64,000 nt of DNA from Nitrospira tepida (GTDB taxonomy: Bacteria > Nitrospirota > Nitrospiria > Nitrospirales > Nitrospiraceae). The stretch covers positions 4,002,461 to 4,066,460 of the forward strand of contig NZ_OX365700.1 in NCBI RefSeq assembly GCF_947241125.1, read 5' to 3'. The notes under the pieces were generated by a model. It was not told where the DNA came from. It saw only the letters and a program-made list of their open reading frames with translations, and did no database searches. This document shows, piece by piece, positions 45,109-54,935 of the stretch. Within the stretch, counting starts at the first letter, position 1; each line of letters starts with the position of its first letter. The translations under genes and the position numbers were made by a program.

Positions 45109-45663
45109 ATGGGGAAAGAACTTCCTGTCGTTCCGGCACCGTCGTCCATCGATCCGAAAAGCGGCGAAGAATATATCTTCACGCGCGTGTTCTGTCTGCG
45201 CGAGAATTCCCCGCCGCTGAAATTGCTCTGTGATTTCCTGAAGTCCCGCAATCAACAGCCGATCCTGCCGGAGGTGGAGCCCGATGCGCTCGAGGATTGG
45301 GCGTGGGTCCAGGTGTCGCTCGGGTACAACCGTGACCGCAAACCTATTCAAGTATTCTGCTTGCGGGACCGCGGCACCTACAAGGACGCATTGGAACAGG
45401 AGCGGGCTCACTTTCTGGACCAGCTTTCCTTCCACGACGATGTTGAAGCGCAGCTGGTCCGCGAATATGTCGCCCGGGCCAGGTTTCTCCTCACCACGCG
45501 CATGGTGAAAAACGACATCACCGACGAAGGGTACGACTTCAACGGATGGGTTCTCCAGTTCTATCAGGAGAATTGCGACGGCATCGTCCAGGTGGACGGG
45601 CAGGGGTTCTATTCACCGTCCGGCGAACTCGTCGTGGAGTTTTACGAACCCACCGCCGAATAG
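45109..45663 (+). CDS. Hypothetical protein
   Basis: 184 aa, no signal or membrane segment. Acidic, with aromatic-rich strands (YIFTRVFCLRENSPPLKLLCDFL, WVQVSLGYNRDRKPIQVFCLRDRGTYK, GWVLQFYQENCDGIVQVDGQGFYSPSGELVVEFY). It has five Cys with no metal-binding spacing. Not recognised. Only 6 bp before the YkgJ-like gene and probably cotranscribed with it. Confidence 0.65.
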   Translation: MGKELPVVPAPSSIDPKSGEEYIFTRVFCLRENSPPLKLLCDFLKSRNQQPILPEVEPDALEDWAWVQVSLGYNRDRKPIQVFCLRDRGTYKDALEQERAHFLDQLSFHDDVEAQLVREYVARARFLLTTRMVKNDITDEGYDFNGWVLQFYQENCDGIVQVDGQGFYSPSGELVVEFYEPTAE

Positions 45664-45669
45664 AGTCCA

Positions 45670-46290
45670 TTGTCCGTCTATCACGAAGGCCTCATCCGAC
45701 TGACCGGACAGGCGGACCTGTGGTTTCAGCGGGCGCGGGCCTCGCTATCCGGCGCGATCCCCTGCGGGAAAGGTTGCCATTGCTGCTGTATCGGTCCCTT
45801 CGCCATCACGCGATTGGACGTGGATCGGCTGCAAGAGGCGCTCCCCCGTTTGCCGGCGGAGGAGCGTCGGACGATACACGAGGCGGCGGCCCGTCAGGTG
45901 GCAGCCATGGAACGGGCCTTTCCCGCCTTGCGGCAATCCCCTTCGCTTGACCAGTGGGATGATCGGGCGATCGATTCCCTCGTCGCGCAGTTCGGCTCCC
46001 TCCCCTGTCCGGCGCTCCATCCCGACGGGAGTTGCAAGGTCTATAAAGCCCGACCGTTGACCTGTCGCCTCATGGGCATTCCGGTGGACGAAGACGGGCT
46101 GGTGCGGAGCGCCTGCGAGGTCCAAACATCCGTGCCGCTCGTCCGCCTAACACCATCGTTCCGCCGAGAAGAGCATCGACTGGCCGAACTCGAAGCGACC
46201 TTGCTGTCGGTCCGGAAGGTTGAGTCGGATGCCCCGTCACAACAAGGCGAGGAAGTCATGCTCCCCTATGGTTTCCTCGATCAGCAATGA
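45670..46290 (+). CDS. YkgJ-family cysteine cluster protein
   Basis: 206 aa from a TTG start. Cys-rich metal-binding module: CGKGCHCCCIGPFAIT at residues 33-48, then LPCPALHPDGSCKVYKARPLTCRLMG near residue 128, matching the YkgJ pattern (CxxCCxx...CxxY..RPxxCRxF). It may bind zinc or an Fe-S cluster. Biochemical role unknown. Follows the 45109 gene by 6 bp. Confidence 0.8.
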   Translation: MSVYHEGLIRLTGQADLWFQRARASLSGAIPCGKGCHCCCIGPFAITRLDVDRLQEALPRLPAEERRTIHEAAARQVAAMERAFPALRQSPSLDQWDDRAIDSLVAQFGSLPCPALHPDGSCKVYKARPLTCRLMGIPVDEDGLVRSACEVQTSVPLVRLTPSFRREEHRLAELEATLLSVRKVESDAPSQQGEEVMLPYGFLDQQ

Positions 46291-46416
46291 CCGGAATGGC
46301 CTCGATAACCCATGAAGAGAACGCCCGTCGGCCTATTTCAGATGGGAGTAAGAAGCGCCCTCCACATTCTAGACAGCCTCATAAACGGTATGATATGGTT
46401 CTTGGCTCGACTCGCT

Positions 46417-46492
46417 GCGCCTGTAGCTCAGTGGATAGAGCACTGGCCTCCGGAGCCAGGGGCCACAGGTTCAAATCCTGTCAGGCGCGCCA
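46417..46492 (+). tRNA. tRNA-Arg (anticodon CCG), CCA encoded
   Basis: Acceptor GCGCCTG pairs with CAGGCGC followed by G-CCA; anticodon stem CTGGC/GCCAG with loop CTCCGGA gives CCG. Confidence 0.95.
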
Positions 46493-46587
46493 AACGAGAG
46501 AGAAGGTCGAGACTGAGGTTGAGGCTAAGGGAAAAGGAACGCCGGTTTCTCTCGTTGCCCTTAACCCCAACCTTGTGGAACTTGGTG

Positions 46588-46663
<76 letters not shown>

Positions 46664-46708
46664 AAATTCAAGCACTTAGCCTTCCCCTCCCCTCCTGATC
46701 GATTTCCG

Positions 46709-46732
46709 TGTAGACGGAGTGTAGACGGGAAA
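46709..46732. repeat. TGTAGACG double motif near the left island end
   Basis: TGTAGACG at 46709 and again 12 bp later, followed by GGAAA; the same arrangement occurs at 57891-57914 (20 of 24 bases alike). The paired spacing suggests an integrase or accessory-protein binding site. Confidence 0.6.
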
Positions 46733-46757
46733 TAAGCAATTTATTTTTTGAGCGCGC

Positions 46758-47156
46758 TCATTGAGCAATCAAATTCTTTAGTGGCCTGCATTGGCCGCCG
46801 TGATGGATCATGACGTGACAATTTGCACAGACTATAGCTAAATGGCTAAGTTTGCTCTTCACACCCTTGGCTGGCACCGAACTCAACGGTCGTAGATGGT
46901 GGACTTGCGCATATCCAATTCCAATCCTTCCATATCGCTTACCAAAGTCGAATCCACACTTAGGCACTTCACAAACCAGTTTCCCGTTGTTTTCACGCAG
47001 GGCTTCACGGATCTTCGCAAGTCGCAATTGATTTTCGCGAGAACGGTGTGCAACATACCTGCGCTTCAATGTTCCCTCAAACCCCTCGAACTCCTCATCT
47101 GAATCAGCTCCCTTTCGTCGAGTCGCTTTTCTTAGTATAAGAGGAAGTTTTATCAA
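46758..47156 (-). pseudogene. HNH endonuclease fragment, 5' end removed by an IS3 remnant
   Basis: The coding part reads FEGTLKRRYVAHRSRENQLRLAKIREALREN, then CEVPKCGFDF...GIGYAQVHHLRPLS...LAIVCANCHVMIHHG, a complete HNH/McrA-type nuclease domain with its zinc Cys (CxxxxC and CxxCH). No start codon exists upstream: the frame runs straight into the truncated end of the IS3 transposase at about 47156, so the N-terminus is lost. Such nucleases are common in restriction and phage-defence genes. Probably inactive or unexpressed. Confidence 0.75.
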
Positions 47157-47803
47157 TAGCGTTCGACGAACACATTGTCGCGCCAACGCCCGGTTCCATC
47201 CATACTGATCTGAATGCCGTGGGCTGTCAGAAGCCCGGTAAATTCCTGACTGGTGAACTGACAGCCTTGATCGGTGTTGAAGATCTCCGGGCAACCATAC
47301 CGGGTGACGGCCTCCCGCACCGCCTCCATGCAGAAGTCCGTCGTCAACGTATTGGACAGCCGCCACGCCAGCACCCGGCGACTGGCCCAGTCCATGATCG
47401 CACAGAGATAGACGAAGCCGCGCTGCATCGGGATGTAGGTGATATCCGCCGCCCACACGTGGTTCGGACGCGTGATCGTGAGCTGGCGCAGCAGATAGGG
47501 ATAGATCCGGTGGGCGGGATGCCGTTGACTGGTGCGGGGTTTGCGGTAGACTGCCGTGATCCCCATGCGCCGCATCAGCGTCGCCACATGGCGCCGTCCG
47601 ACTCCATGGCCCTCGCCCCGGAGGACATCCCGGAGCATCCGGGCGCCGGCAAACGGATACTGCAGATGCAGTTCGTCAACCCGGCGCATCAGGGCCAGCG
47701 TCTCCGACGACACCGGCACGGGCTGGTAGTAGACCGTGGACCGGGCCAGCTTCAGCAGTTGGCATTGCCGCCCGATTGGTAATTGATGCGTGCGATCGAT
47801 CAT
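47153..47803 (-). pseudogene. IS3-family transposase OrfB (DDE integrase), C-terminally truncated
   Basis: 216 aa against about 270-280 in intact OrfB. A helix-turn-helix-like region and the rve catalytic core are present: first Asp in WAADITYIP, second in FNTDQGCQFTS, and the Glu in DNVFVERY. The usual WRSxKYEExY continuation after ER is gone and a stop arises at the junction with HNH DNA. Starts at an ATGA overlap with orfA. Confidence 0.88.
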
Positions 47804-48164
47804 CGCTTTGCGCTCAGCAAGCCCGCCTTGATGAGCGCGCCTTCTAAAAAATCATTCTCCAACGCCAGTTGCCCGATCTTCGCATGAAGCGTCTTGAGAT
47901 CCGGTGCCTCCGACGGCGGTTTCGTCCCGCCAAACACGTCCGCCGCCCGTCCCACCAGTTGCTGCTTCCATTCGGTGATCTGAGTGGGGTGGACGCTGAA
48001 TTGCTCGGCCAACTCGGCGAGCGTCTTGTCGCCTTTGACCGCGGCCAATGCGACCTGCGCCTTGAAGGTGGCGCCATGATTCCGTCTCGTGCGTTTCATT
48101 GCCTCGCTCCTCTCGTCGGCCACCTCGCGGTGGCGGTGGTGAAGCCAGGCTACCACTTACCACA
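47157..48164 (-). mobile_element. IS3-family element, truncated at its 3' end
   Basis: Contains orfA and orfB with a 4-bp overlap. The right end appears to be TGTGGTAAGTGGTAGCC (minus strand from 48164). The left end is missing: orfB stops soon after its catalytic Glu and joins foreign DNA at about 47157, so the element cannot transpose on its own. Confidence 0.8.
47800..48099 (-). CDS. IS3-family transposase OrfA
   Basis: 99 aa from the ATG at 48099, where the protein begins MKRTRRNHGATFKAQVALAA, the standard OrfA start. HTH (KTLAELAEQFSVHPTQITEWKQQL) followed by a leucine-zipper-like C-terminus (KIGQLALENDFLEGALIKAG). Binds the IS ends; needs OrfB, which is broken here. Confidence 0.92.
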   Translation of the reverse strand: MKRTRRNHGATFKAQVALAAVKGDKTLAELAEQFSVHPTQITEWKQQLVGRAADVFGGTKPPSEAPDLKTLHAKIGQLALENDFLEGALIKAGLLSAKR

Positions 48165-48193
48165 CTGTCCGAATTTCCGGAGCCCCCCTCAAA

Positions 48194-48704
48194 GTGCGGG
48201 AGGACCAGTTCTTCAACACAATCTTGCGGCAGCTCAAGAATGCCGCGCCAAAGGATGTGTTTAAGGAGTTTCACGATAGGTTCTCCAAGGTCGGTGTTGA
48301 GATTCCATATGGTAAGGTGAAGAATTTCTTCTCTGCTCAGCTGGATGACAGGGAAATCGTGGGCCGGGCGTTTATCACAGTAAACAGGTTCGAGCCATTC
48401 AGCGAAAGCAGTCTTTCGACAGAATCAGAGCCTGTGGCGAAATTGGAATTTTTGATCAGAAAACCAGAAGGCGGAAAGAAAGTTATTCGACTTACAGACG
48501 TTTCGCATCTGATTAAGTCTCTCCATGAAGTTTGGAAGCCAGATATTCAGAGCTACCTCTTTTTCATCGTTTCTTCAACAGACCTTTCAGCCCTCGCAGA
48601 AAAGGAGCAACCGCGCACCACTTGAGAAGGTGGTGCTTGACGAATTCTCTCAGGAACTCTGCACATGGTTCGAGCAAAACAAGCTCCTAACTGTGGAGTC
48701 CTAG
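48194..48704 (+). pseudogene. Hypothetical protein, frameshifted near the 3' end
   Basis: The frame 48194-48625 (GTG start) encodes 143 aa (VREDQFFNTILRQLKNAAPKDVFKEFHDRF...FFIVSSTDLSALAEKEQPR) and then stops, but the +1 frame continues as APLEKVVLDEFSQELCTWFEQNKLL to a stop at 48704, which reads as the natural C-terminus. A one-base change near 48610-48622 would explain this. Lower GC than its neighbours. Function unknown; the start may have been affected by the IS3 insertion. Confidence 0.6.
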
Positions 48705-49089
48705 GGAGAAAATGCGGGGAAGGTGCTATTTATCAGCGATCCAGTGTCAGGCCGGTCTGCCAACTCCAATCTCCGTCAACAGCATGACTGGAAAAGGGAC
48801 CGGGGCCCTCATCAGGCCTGATGAGGGTTACGTCGAGGTCCTGGCAGCGGCTGATGCGACATACGAAGGGAGTCGCGCGCGTCTTCCGCAAGAATGGGCT
48901 GCCAGAATACAGGCGGTCGAGAGAAGTAAGGTGTCAGATTCCTTGAGCAGCGTCCGATGCACATGAGCATTTCATACTAGGCCTCCAGCTATCCCTGCCA
49001 TGCGGTTGCCAGGGCACTTCCGACAAGCGTCTCATCACATTCAGAGAGGTTGTAATCCGTCACCTGATCCCACTATTATTGGTTCTCCG
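48705..49089. other. Intergenic stretch with no supportable gene
   Basis: About 385 bp ahead of the TIGR04255 operon. It contains an open frame at 48712-48966 with unconvincing composition and the palindrome-like CATCAGGCCTGATGAG at 48811-48826. Probably holds the operon promoter. Confidence 0.35.
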
Positions 49090-49833
49090 ATGCAGCCATA
49101 CCCCAATCCGCCCATCAAGGAGGCTCTCGTTGACATAAGAGTTGACCCATTGCCATCCTCCACGTTGCCCACCCTTGAGGCTCTCCACGACCAGATCCGC
49201 GAACACTATCCCACAAAGAAAGCACGACATCGTTGGGAGGGTTCCGTCGAGATTCAGGAGGATCGGCTCATCTCAGCCGCCCAGCGACATTTGGGACGCG
49301 ATGGCTTTCTGTTTTACTCCCAAGATGAACAACAGATCGTCCAGTACCGACTTGATGGGTTTACTTTTAACCGGCTGCGTCCTTATCCTAGCCAGGGCTG
49401 GCCGGTGATCCGCACGGAGGCCAAGGGGCTCTGGGAGCTCTATCTCCGCACCGCACAGCCGCAACGCATCGTTCGTATTGGTCTCCGATACATCAATCAA
49501 ATCAACATACCCGGTCAACAGGTCAAACTGGAGGACTACCTTACTGAACCACCTCGTGTTCCAGCAGCTCTCCCGCAGACGCTTGAGTACTTCCTTACGC
49601 GCCTTGTCATCCCCCTGCCCGCACTGGAGGCGAAAGCGATTATTACCCAATCGCTGGTGCCTGTCGCTGCTCCCGATACCACCTCTCTCATTCTTGACAT
49701 CGATGTCTTGACAGAGGCCCCCAGGCCCCCCGATACTGCCAGCATATGGGACGTTCTTGAGCGATTTCGGGAATTCAAGAACACGATCTTCAAGTCGAGC
49801 CTGACCCCTAGGACCGAGGAGCTGTTCCGATGA
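49090..49833 (+). CDS. TIGR04255 family protein
   Basis: 247 aa from the ATG at 49090 (the frame extends to 49000). Starts MQPYPNPPIKEALVDIRVDPL, the hallmark of the sporadically distributed TIGR04255 family (PNPPIxEAxxDI). Middle: GFTFNRLRPYPSQGWPVIRTEAKGLWELYL and RIGLRYINQINIP, also typical. Function unknown; family members occur in accessory regions, often with one or two small partners, as here. The stop overlaps the next ATG (ATGATGA), so translation is coupled. Possible defence or toxin-antitoxin role is inference from location. Confidence 0.88.
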   Translation: MQPYPNPPIKEALVDIRVDPLPSSTLPTLEALHDQIREHYPTKKARHRWEGSVEIQEDRLISAAQRHLGRDGFLFYSQDEQQIVQYRLDGFTFNRLRPYPSQGWPVIRTEAKGLWELYLRTAQPQRIVRIGLRYINQINIPGQQVKLEDYLTEPPRVPAALPQTLEYFLTRLVIPLPALEAKAIITQSLVPVAAPDTTSLILDIDVLTEAPRPPDTASIWDVLERFREFKNTIFKSSLTPRTEELFR

Positions 49834-50321
49834 TGACAGCGATTGCTGCCGCAACTCCTTATATTACCGAGGTCGGACCGGGTTGCAGCGAGACCTTTCA
49901 CACACTCCGAGCCGCCATCAGCGCCTTCCGCAAGCACGCGGACGAATCGATCGTTCTTGGCTGGCGGCAAGCGCTCCGGGATCGGTTAGCCGATGTTCTT
50001 CAAGAGGCGTCCGAGCGTGGTTGGGATGGCTACGAGGCTGAACCCATCGCAGACTTAGCGATCGCAACGGCGCGTCATCTCATTGGACTGTTGCCGGAGA
50101 CGCTGCCTCTTCCCGATATCGTGCCTGCTCCTCACGGCGAGATCGCTTTCGAATGGGACCGAGGCCGCAACTATCTCTTTACCATCACAACGAATCAAGG
50201 ATTGCTGATCTACGCCGGAATTCTGGGACCAGATCGGAAACAGTATGGGCAGGAGCCACTTGGTGATGAGCTACCTGGATCGATTGCGACGATTCTGGGA
50301 TCGTATTTATCAAAAGCCTGA
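49830..50321 (+). CDS. Hypothetical partner of the TIGR04255 protein
   Basis: 163 aa, overlapping the TIGR04255 gene by 4 bp and the next gene by about 56 bp. Helical N-terminus (LRAAISAFRKHADESIVLGWRQALRDRLADVLQEASERGWDGYEAEPI) and a beta-rich C-terminus (GEIAFEWDRGRNYLFTITTNQGLLIYAGIL). The segment GWDGYEAEP...PDIVPAPHGEIAFEW resembles small unnamed proteins I associate with TIGR04255 neighbours. No catalytic motif visible. Confidence 0.75.
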   Translation: MMTAIAAATPYITEVGPGCSETFHTLRAAISAFRKHADESIVLGWRQALRDRLADVLQEASERGWDGYEAEPIADLAIATARHLIGLLPETLPLPDIVPAPHGEIAFEWDRGRNYLFTITTNQGLLIYAGILGPDRKQYGQEPLGDELPGSIATILGSYLSKA

Positions 50322-50730
50322 CCTTCTCCCCTCCGACATAGATCCTCGCGAGCGTCTTAGTCGATTCATCCTCACGAAACGCCACATCAAGCCAGCAACG
50401 AGTAGAGTGAGTCCTCAGGCATTTATTCCTTCAACCAGAACGGCGGAAACTTCCGTTTATCGAACAGAGCGCTGTGCGGAGCAGGCTATTTGGGAAATCG
50501 GGGACAACTATGTGACCGCTCTTCACCCCTCACACAAGCCTGTGATCGGACGTGCTGACCTCATAGCCCAAGTCGTCTTCACTCAACAGCTCCGTGTGGT
50601 TTCCAGTCCTGTCCCACACCCGCGACATGCAAACATTATCGGCTGGCCGGTTGAGCGCGAGAAAATCCTCATGATCGCCACTGAACTAGCTAACAAGGCA
50701 ACCCTGATTATCCGCTCGCCAACTTCCTAG
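50266..50730 (+). CDS. Third gene of the TIGR04255 operon, hypothetical
   Basis: 154 aa from the ATG at 50266 (ATG at 50245 is possible). Basic N-terminus (SYLDRLRRFWDRIYQKPDLLPSDIDPRERLSRFILTKRHIKP) and a C-terminal half (ALHPSHKPVIGRADLIAQVVFTQQLRVVSSPVPHPRHANIIGWP..KILMIATELANKATLII) resembling the small C-terminal partner of TIGR04255 systems. The stop TAG is formed by IS5 insertion into a native TAA: TA is the target duplication and G the first IS base. The protein is therefore probably full length. Confidence 0.75.
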   Translation: MSYLDRLRRFWDRIYQKPDLLPSDIDPRERLSRFILTKRHIKPATSRVSPQAFIPSTRTAETSVYRTERCAEQAIWEIGDNYVTALHPSHKPVIGRADLIAQVVFTQQLRVVSSPVPHPRHANIIGWPVEREKILMIATELANKATLIIRSPTS

Positions 50731-51613
50731 AAGTTATTTCAAAACCTCGGAAAAGGAGTAGAATCCGCGCCATGACGACCTTCAAGGAAAGGAGGACACA
50801 TGGCGTGGCGCCAGCTGACCGATGCGCAATGGGACCAGATTCGTCCCCATTTACCCCCGGCCCCGCGCCGACCGAAGGGCGGCCGACCGCCTGCCGACGC
50901 TCGGCGCTGCTTCGAAGGGATACTCTGGATTCTGTGGACCGGCGCACCGTGGAGCGAACTGCCCAAGCGGTATGGCAGCCCGAGCACCTGTTGGCGACGG
51001 CTGCGGCAGTGGGAAGCCAGCGGGGTCTTGCTGACGCTGTGGCGGGCCTTGCTGGCCCACTTGAATGACGCGCAGAAACTGCGCTGGAACGAGTGCTTCC
51101 TCGATGGGAGCTTCGCGCCGGCGAAAACGGGGGCGCCAACGTCGGGCCGACCAAGCGCGGCAAGGGCACAAAATGGATGGTATTGGTCGATGGCGCGGGT
51201 ACTCCGTTGGGAGCATACCTGGATTCGGCGTCCCCGGCGGAGGGCCGGCTCCTCGACGCGACGCTCGACACGATCGCCGTGACACGCCCGCATCGGCCGG
51301 GGCGGCCCCGCAAGCGGCCGGAGCGGCTGATTGCGGACCGGGGATATGACAGCAATGCCGCCCGGGCCCTGTTGGTCCGTCGCGGGATTGAGCCGATCAT
51401 TCCGGCCAGGGCCAATAACCAGCGGGCCACCCCTCAGGACGGGCGCAAGGTGCGCCGCTACCGGCGCCGCTGGATCGTGGAGCGCACGATCGGCTGGCTG
51501 GGCAACTTCCGGCGACTGACCGTCCGGGATGATCGCCTGATGGACACTTATGGGGGCTTCTTTCATCTGGCCTGTGCCCTGATCACGCTTCGGAAGGTTT
51601 TGAAATGACTTCT
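50730..51613 (+). mobile_element. IS5-family element (IS427-like), complete, TA target duplication
   Basis: 884 bp. Terminal inverted repeats GAAGTTATTTCAAAACCT / GAAGTCATTTCAAAACCT differ at one position, flanked by TA on both sides (50728-50729 and 51614-51615). One transposase in two overlapping frames. It sits exactly in the stop codon of the gene before it. Confidence 0.9.
50800..51608 (+). CDS. IS5-family transposase, two frames joined by a -1 frameshift
   Basis: The first frame (50800-51282) starts MAWRQLTDAQWDQIRPHLPP and carries the first catalytic Asp in NECFLDGSFAPAK. The second frame (to 51608) continues GENGGANVGPTKRGKGTKWMVLVDG with the second Asp in RLIADRGYDS and the Glu in RWIVERTIGWLG. 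The switch lies at the GCGAAAACGG stretch near 51122, so a programmed -1 shift, known for IS427-type elements, would give a full DDE enzyme of about 270 aa. A simple mutation is the alternative. Confidence 0.88.
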
Positions 51614-51615
51614 AA

Positions 51616-51855
51616 ACAGCCTGCCGACCGTAGGAACAATTTGCACTACAAGTCAGAAAAGTACCGGGAGTCTTTCAGTGCTCTTGCGTCTTCACTTAGG
51701 CGTCTTCACTTAGGCGTCTTCCTGTTCATCGCGATGCTGCCGCACGTTGGGCGCCTTCCAGCGGAGCGCAGGATGCTCGCGGGAAAACCAGAAAAGGACC
51801 GGGAATCTGTTCATGTGCTTCAGCAGGTTCAGCTCGTGCGAGACTGCCGATCCGG
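51616..51855. other. Non-coding remnant between IS5 and the AbiEii-like fragment
   Basis: No supportable gene. Contains a small tandem duplication (CTTCACTTAGGCGT twice, about 51693-51720). Confidence 0.4.
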
Positions 51856-51990
51856 TTAGTCAGCAACTGCTCCAAGGACTCGACAGACCTCACGCACCGT
51901 CATGAAGGCATCCTGCCGGAGCCGTGCTTCTGTTCCCGGATCGCCTCCACCTAAGAACTTCGCAACCCAGGTCGGACCTTCGGCATCCAG
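51856..51990 (-). pseudogene. 3' part of an AbiEii-like nucleotidyltransferase gene split by a MITE
   Basis: In frame DAEGPTWVAKFLGGGDPG...LRQDAFMTVREVCRVLGAVAD then stop. After removal of the MITE (51991-53325) and one 4-bp target copy it joins in frame to 53326-53671 as KFRAL-DAEGPTWVAKFL, matching the C-terminal pattern of AbiEii/DUF1814-type nucleotidyltransferase toxins (KFxSxDHVGPxxVxxF...RDAFxxV). Family call is from memory. Confidence 0.65.
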
Positions 51991-52085
51991 CCCGCATTAT
52001 TCATGACGGTTCGTCGCGAAATGGCGGAGTTGCGTCGCGAGACGGGCAAGCACAGCCGCGAAGGACTGAGCAACTGTCTTGAATG

Positions 52086-53309
<1,224 letters not shown>

Positions 53310-53325
53310 TCATGAATAATGCGGG

Positions 53326-53671
53326 CGAGGGCACGGAACTTCTGAGCGATTGAGCGAAGGCCTTTTTGCACAAGCTGCTGATTCATGAAAGGCTTGAGCG
53401 CCGACGCCACTGTTTGGGGACCTCCGCGTGAGTGGGCACAAAGCGCATAGATGTCGTAGGCGTCCTTCTCCGCATACCGTTCCCCGATGGCGATCCCCTT
53501 CAAGACCAGACTGGCTACGAGATCGGCCAACTGGCCCCGGCTACGGAGGTTGAGATATCCGACACAGAACGAACTGGCCGTGGCCGCGGGCAGAACCGGG
53601 TGTAGACCCTCCAACAGCTTCAGCTCGATATTGTTAAAATCTGCGGCATAGGCTGTCCGATCGTGGTGATG
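53326..53671 (-). pseudogene. Middle part of an AbiEii-like nucleotidyltransferase gene, split and 5'-truncated
   Basis: The open frame after a stop at 53674 encodes HDRTAYAADFNNIELKLLEGLHPVL...GQLADLVASLVLKGIAIGERYAEKDAYDIYALCAHSRGGPQTVASALKPFMNQQLVQKGLRSIAQKFRAL and then meets the MITE. KDAYDIY is the hallmark of this region in DUF1814-type proteins. The N-terminal nucleotidyltransferase motif (GGxxL...) is absent, so the 5' end is also lost. Partner of 51856-51990. Confidence 0.65.
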
Positions 53672-53756
53672 TTAGCGCAACGGAGCAGTTATCGAAACGT
53701 CCGCTTCTCGGTTTGAGGCTGCCGATGGCTCCTCTGCTTCATTGGCCTGGTTACCC

Positions 53757-54935
53757 TCATGGTCGCCTCTCGCCTGATTCCTCGAACAACTTGAGATACG
53801 GATCGAAACGGAAGCGCCGGTTGCGGGCATAGCCGGTAATCTCGCGTAACAGGCCGATGTCCACGAGGCGGCTGACGAGATTATTCGAGCCCGCCGGCGT
53901 GATCTTGAGCCATTCACGCACGCGGGCCACGGTCACGATCGGACGGTCGAAGAGTTTGTCCATGATGCGGTGGCCGTTGGCGGCAGCGCGGCCGAGCCGC
54001 TCGATGATGCGCGCGCGATAGTCCTCACGCATGCGCAAGATAGCCGCTGCCGTCCGGGTCGCTTCGCGGCTCACCTCGGCCACGCCGCGCAAGAAGAAGG
54101 CAAGCCACCCTTCCCAGTCACCGGCATCGCGCACGCCTTGCAGTCGCTCGTAGTACTCGGCGCGGTGGCGCTTGAAATAGTGGGACAGATACAGCACGGG
54201 TCGCGCCAGGAGCTTCTTCTCGGTGAGCAGGAAGGTGATGAGCAGCCGCCCGACGCGGCCGTTGCCGTCGAGAAAGGGATGGATGGTTTCGAACTGCGCA
54301 TGGGCGAGCCCCACCCACACCAGCGCAGGCGGCGGGTTTTCAGCGTGCAGGAACTGCTCGAGCTCGGCCAGCGCTTGGGGAACTTCCTGAGGCGGCGGCG
54401 GAATAAAGGTCGCGTCGGCGAGCGTGCAGCCGCCGGGGCCGATCCAGTTCTGGCTGGTGCGCAGCTCCCCCGGCGTGAGGTTGGCCCCGCGGACGCCCCG
54501 CAACAGTTCCGCGTGAATCTCCCGAATCAGACGAACGGAGACCGGCAGCTCAGCCAGTCGCTTGAGGCCGTGATTCATTGCCCGGACGTAGTTGATCACC
54601 TCGGTCACGTCCGCCGGGGTGTCCGGGTCGGCCAGCCGTGCCTCGGCTGCAAGCAGGTTCTGTAGAGAGCTTTGGGTGCCCTCGATTTGACTGGAGAGCA
54701 CCGCCTCCTTGCGCACATACATGGAGACAAAGAGGTCCGGGTTGGGCAAGGTGAGCACCGCGCCGTCGAGCCGGCCAAGGGCGTAGTCGGCACCGGAGAG
54801 CAGCTCCCGCAGCAGCCCGCCGAGATTAACGGGCGGAACCGGAGGCAAGGGCGCGGGGATGAAGGCGCGATAGCCCGCCGGCTGCTGCACATAGCGGCCC
54901 GCTCGGGAGGACTTGTTTTCCGTCGTGTTCATCAA
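53757..54935 (-). CDS. Fic-domain protein (putative AMP-transferase), self-inhibited type
   Basis: 392 aa. The Fic motif HPFLDGNGRVGRLL (about residue 215) has all catalytic residues. The N-terminal inhibitory helix is visible as LSSQIEGTQSS ((S/T)xxxE(G/N), about residues 79-89), so it belongs to the class with an in-cis inhibitor. A C-terminal winged helix (IVTVARVREWLKITPAGSNNLVSRLVDIGLLREITG) suggests DNA binding. Fic enzymes of this type modify protein targets with AMP. No separate antitoxin is needed. Appears intact within the island. Confidence 0.92.
   Translation of the reverse strand: MMNTTENKSSRAGRYVQQPAGYRAFIPAPLPPVPPVNLGGLLRELLSGADYALGRLDGAVLTLPNPDLFVSMYVRKEAVLSSQIEGTQSSLQNLLAAEARLADPDTPADVTEVINYVRAMNHGLKRLAELPVSVRLIREIHAELLRGVRGANLTPGELRTSQNWIGPGGCTLADATFIPPPPQEVPQALAELEQFLHAENPPPALVWVGLAHAQFETIHPFLDGNGRVGRLLITFLLTEKKLLARPVLYLSHYFKRHRAEYYERLQGVRDAGDWEGWLAFFLRGVAEVSREATRTAAAILRMREDYRARIIERLGRAAANGHRIMDKLFDRPIVTVARVREWLKITPAGSNNLVSRLVDIGLLREITGYARNRRFRFDPYLKLFEESGERRP

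Noticed and set aside
46758-47456. A 232-aa HNH protein
   Set aside because: The first ~100 residues are the out-of-frame reading of the IS3 transposase; only the HNH part is genuine.
48712-48966. 84-aa open frame
   Set aside because: No ribosome site, no recognisable pattern, composition unlike neighbours.
51693-51720. Possible CRISPR-like short tandem repeat
   Set aside because: Only two adjacent copies without spacers; simple duplication. No CRISPR array was seen in the window.
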